Positions 29,052 through 29,799 of a stretch of DNA of 29,799 nucleotides are shown here, in pieces; the stretch's first letter is position 1, and the number at the start of each line of letters is the position of its first letter. The stretch lies in contig JAJZRD010000022.1 in assembly GCA_021845945.1 (NCBI GenBank), positions 1 through 29,799 on the forward strand, written 5' to 3'. The position numbers and the translations under genes were made by a program. The notes under the pieces are model-generated. The model worked only from the letters and a program-made list of their open reading frames with translations. It was not told where the DNA came from and made no database searches. The stretch comes from Chloroflexota bacterium. GTDB taxonomy: Bacteria; Chloroflexota; UBA6077.

Positions 29052-29799
29052 AGCCCGTCTCCCTCTTCCTCCCCAGGTAGGCCTCGATCACCAGGGGATC
29101 GTTCTGGATCTCCACTGGCGTGCCCTCGGCGATCTTCGCCCCATAGTTCAAGACGGTGATCCTCTCGGATATCCCCATCACCACCTTCATCTGGTGCTCG
29201 ATCAGCAGCACGGTCACGCCGGTGGCGCGGATCTTCCGGATCAACGCCATCAGATCCTCGCTCTCCTGGGGGTTCATTCCCGCCGCCGGCTCATCCAGCA
29301 GCAGCAGCCTCGGCTCCGTCGCCAGCGCCCGCGCTATCTCCAGGCGGCGCTGGCCCCCGTATGGGAGGCTCTTGGCCATCTCGCGGGCCCATCGGGCAAT
29401 GCCCACGAACTCCATCAACTCCAGGGCCCGGGCGCCGGCCGCCTTCTCCTCACGCCTGGTCCCAGGCAGCGCCAGTGCGGCCCCCCACACCCCGCTCTTG
29501 GTCCGGCAGTGTGTCCCAACCTTCACGTTGTCCAAGGCCGTCATGTTGTCGAACAGCCGGATGTTCTGGTAGGTGCGCGCGACCCCCATCTCCGTCAGCC
29601 GGAACTCCGGCAGCTTCAGGGTCGGTTGTCCGTTGAGCAGCACCTCGCCCGAGGTGGCGTGGTAGCTGTTGGTGATCAGGTTGAAGAGCGTGGTCTTACC
29701 GGCTCCGTTGGGGCCGATGATGGCGAAGATCTGCCCCTGCTCCACGGCCATGGACACCCTGTCCACCGCCTTGAGCTCGCCGAAATGCTTGGATACTTC
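28999..29799 (-). CDS. livG: Branched-chain amino acid-type ABC transporter ATP-binding protein LivG (N-terminus off right edge)
   Basis: ATPase subunit with 266 residues visible. The frame is open to the right edge, and only the first few residues are missing (visible start EVSKHFGELKAVDRVSMAVE). Walker A IGPNGAGKTT, LivG-type MGVARTYQNIRLFDNMTALDN, signature LPYGGQRRLEIAR, Walker B LLLLDEPAAGMNPQES, switch His in VLLIEHQMKVVMG, and the LivG tail EGTPVEIQNDPLVIEAYLG. The Arg-rich end (RSRRRRNEVRADSGA) overlaps the livF start by 53 bases. It partners LivF in an amino acid importer at the upstream end of the catabolic locus. Confidence 0.93.
   Translation of the reverse strand, partial: EVSKHFGELKAVDRVSMAVEQGQIFAIIGPNGAGKTTLFNLITNSYHATSGEVLLNGQPTLKLPEFRLTEMGVARTYQNIRLFDNMTALDNVKVGTHCRTKSGVWGAALALPGTRREEKAAGARALELMEFVGIARWAREMAKSLPYGGQRRLEIARALATEPRLLLLDEPAAGMNPQESEDLMALIRKIRATGVTVLLIEHQMKVVMGISERITVLNYGAKIAEGTPVEIQNDPLVIEAYLGRKRETGFARSRRRRNEVRADSGA

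Overview
The window is about 29.8 kb of high-GC bacterial chromosome carrying 26 protein-coding genes. Most are preceded by clear GGAGG-type ribosome binding sites, and GTG and TTG starts are common. It has no tRNA, rRNA, phage, transposase or CRISPR. Dispersed palindromic intergenic repeats, an oxygen-sensitive tungsten-type aldehyde oxidoreductase, an iron-sulfur L-serine dehydratase and a Liv-type ABC importer suggest an uncultured anaerobic or facultative amino-acid degrader. Chloroflexota or a similar repeat-rich high-GC phylum is my guess, with low confidence.

Region 1 (1-7772) is leftward. It starts with the end of a soluble methyl-accepting chemotaxis protein with a sigma-28-like promoter. 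A TetR-controlled export operon follows in transcription order: TetR regulator, short membrane fusion protein, ABC-2 permease, two ABC ATPases, long membrane fusion protein, then a strong hairpin at 914-949. The layout resembles the CecR/YbhGFSR efflux locus, but with one permease, two fusion proteins and separate ATPases. Dispersed repeats run in frame into several of these genes. Region 2 (7773-9651) holds one rightward polytopic GT-C-like membrane protein.

Region 3 (9665-19579) is organised around a divergent promoter at about 17.88 kb with a 19-bp palindrome. Leftward run an XRE-cupin regulator, creatininase-family hydrolase, flavin reductase-like protein, MFS transporter, small cupin, degenerate aldehyde ferredoxin oxidoreductase (AOR) paralogue, four-cluster ferredoxin, complete AOR and MoaD-like protein. 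Rightward run the beta and alpha subunits of iron-sulfur L-serine dehydratase. Much of this block looks lower in GC and has none of the dispersed repeats. The leftward genes look like an uptake and oxidation pathway for an unidentified substrate, and this is the best candidate here for an undescribed system.

Region 4 (19614-29799) is wholly leftward and reads as a hydroxyproline catabolic locus: LivG and LivF importer ATPases, a two-subunit aconitase X (cis-3-hydroxy-L-proline dehydratase type), [2Fe-2S] and FAD/NAD subunits of an HcnABC/LhpBEF-like D-hydroxyproline dehydrogenase, a Ser/Cys proline racemase family enzyme, a DapA-like deaminase, a D-amino-acid-oxidase-like flavoprotein and a Cys/Cys proline racemase family enzyme. 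A perfect 26-bp palindrome sits just downstream of a sigma-70 promoter ahead of the DapA-like gene. The final 2-oxoglutarate semialdehyde dehydrogenase is not in the window.
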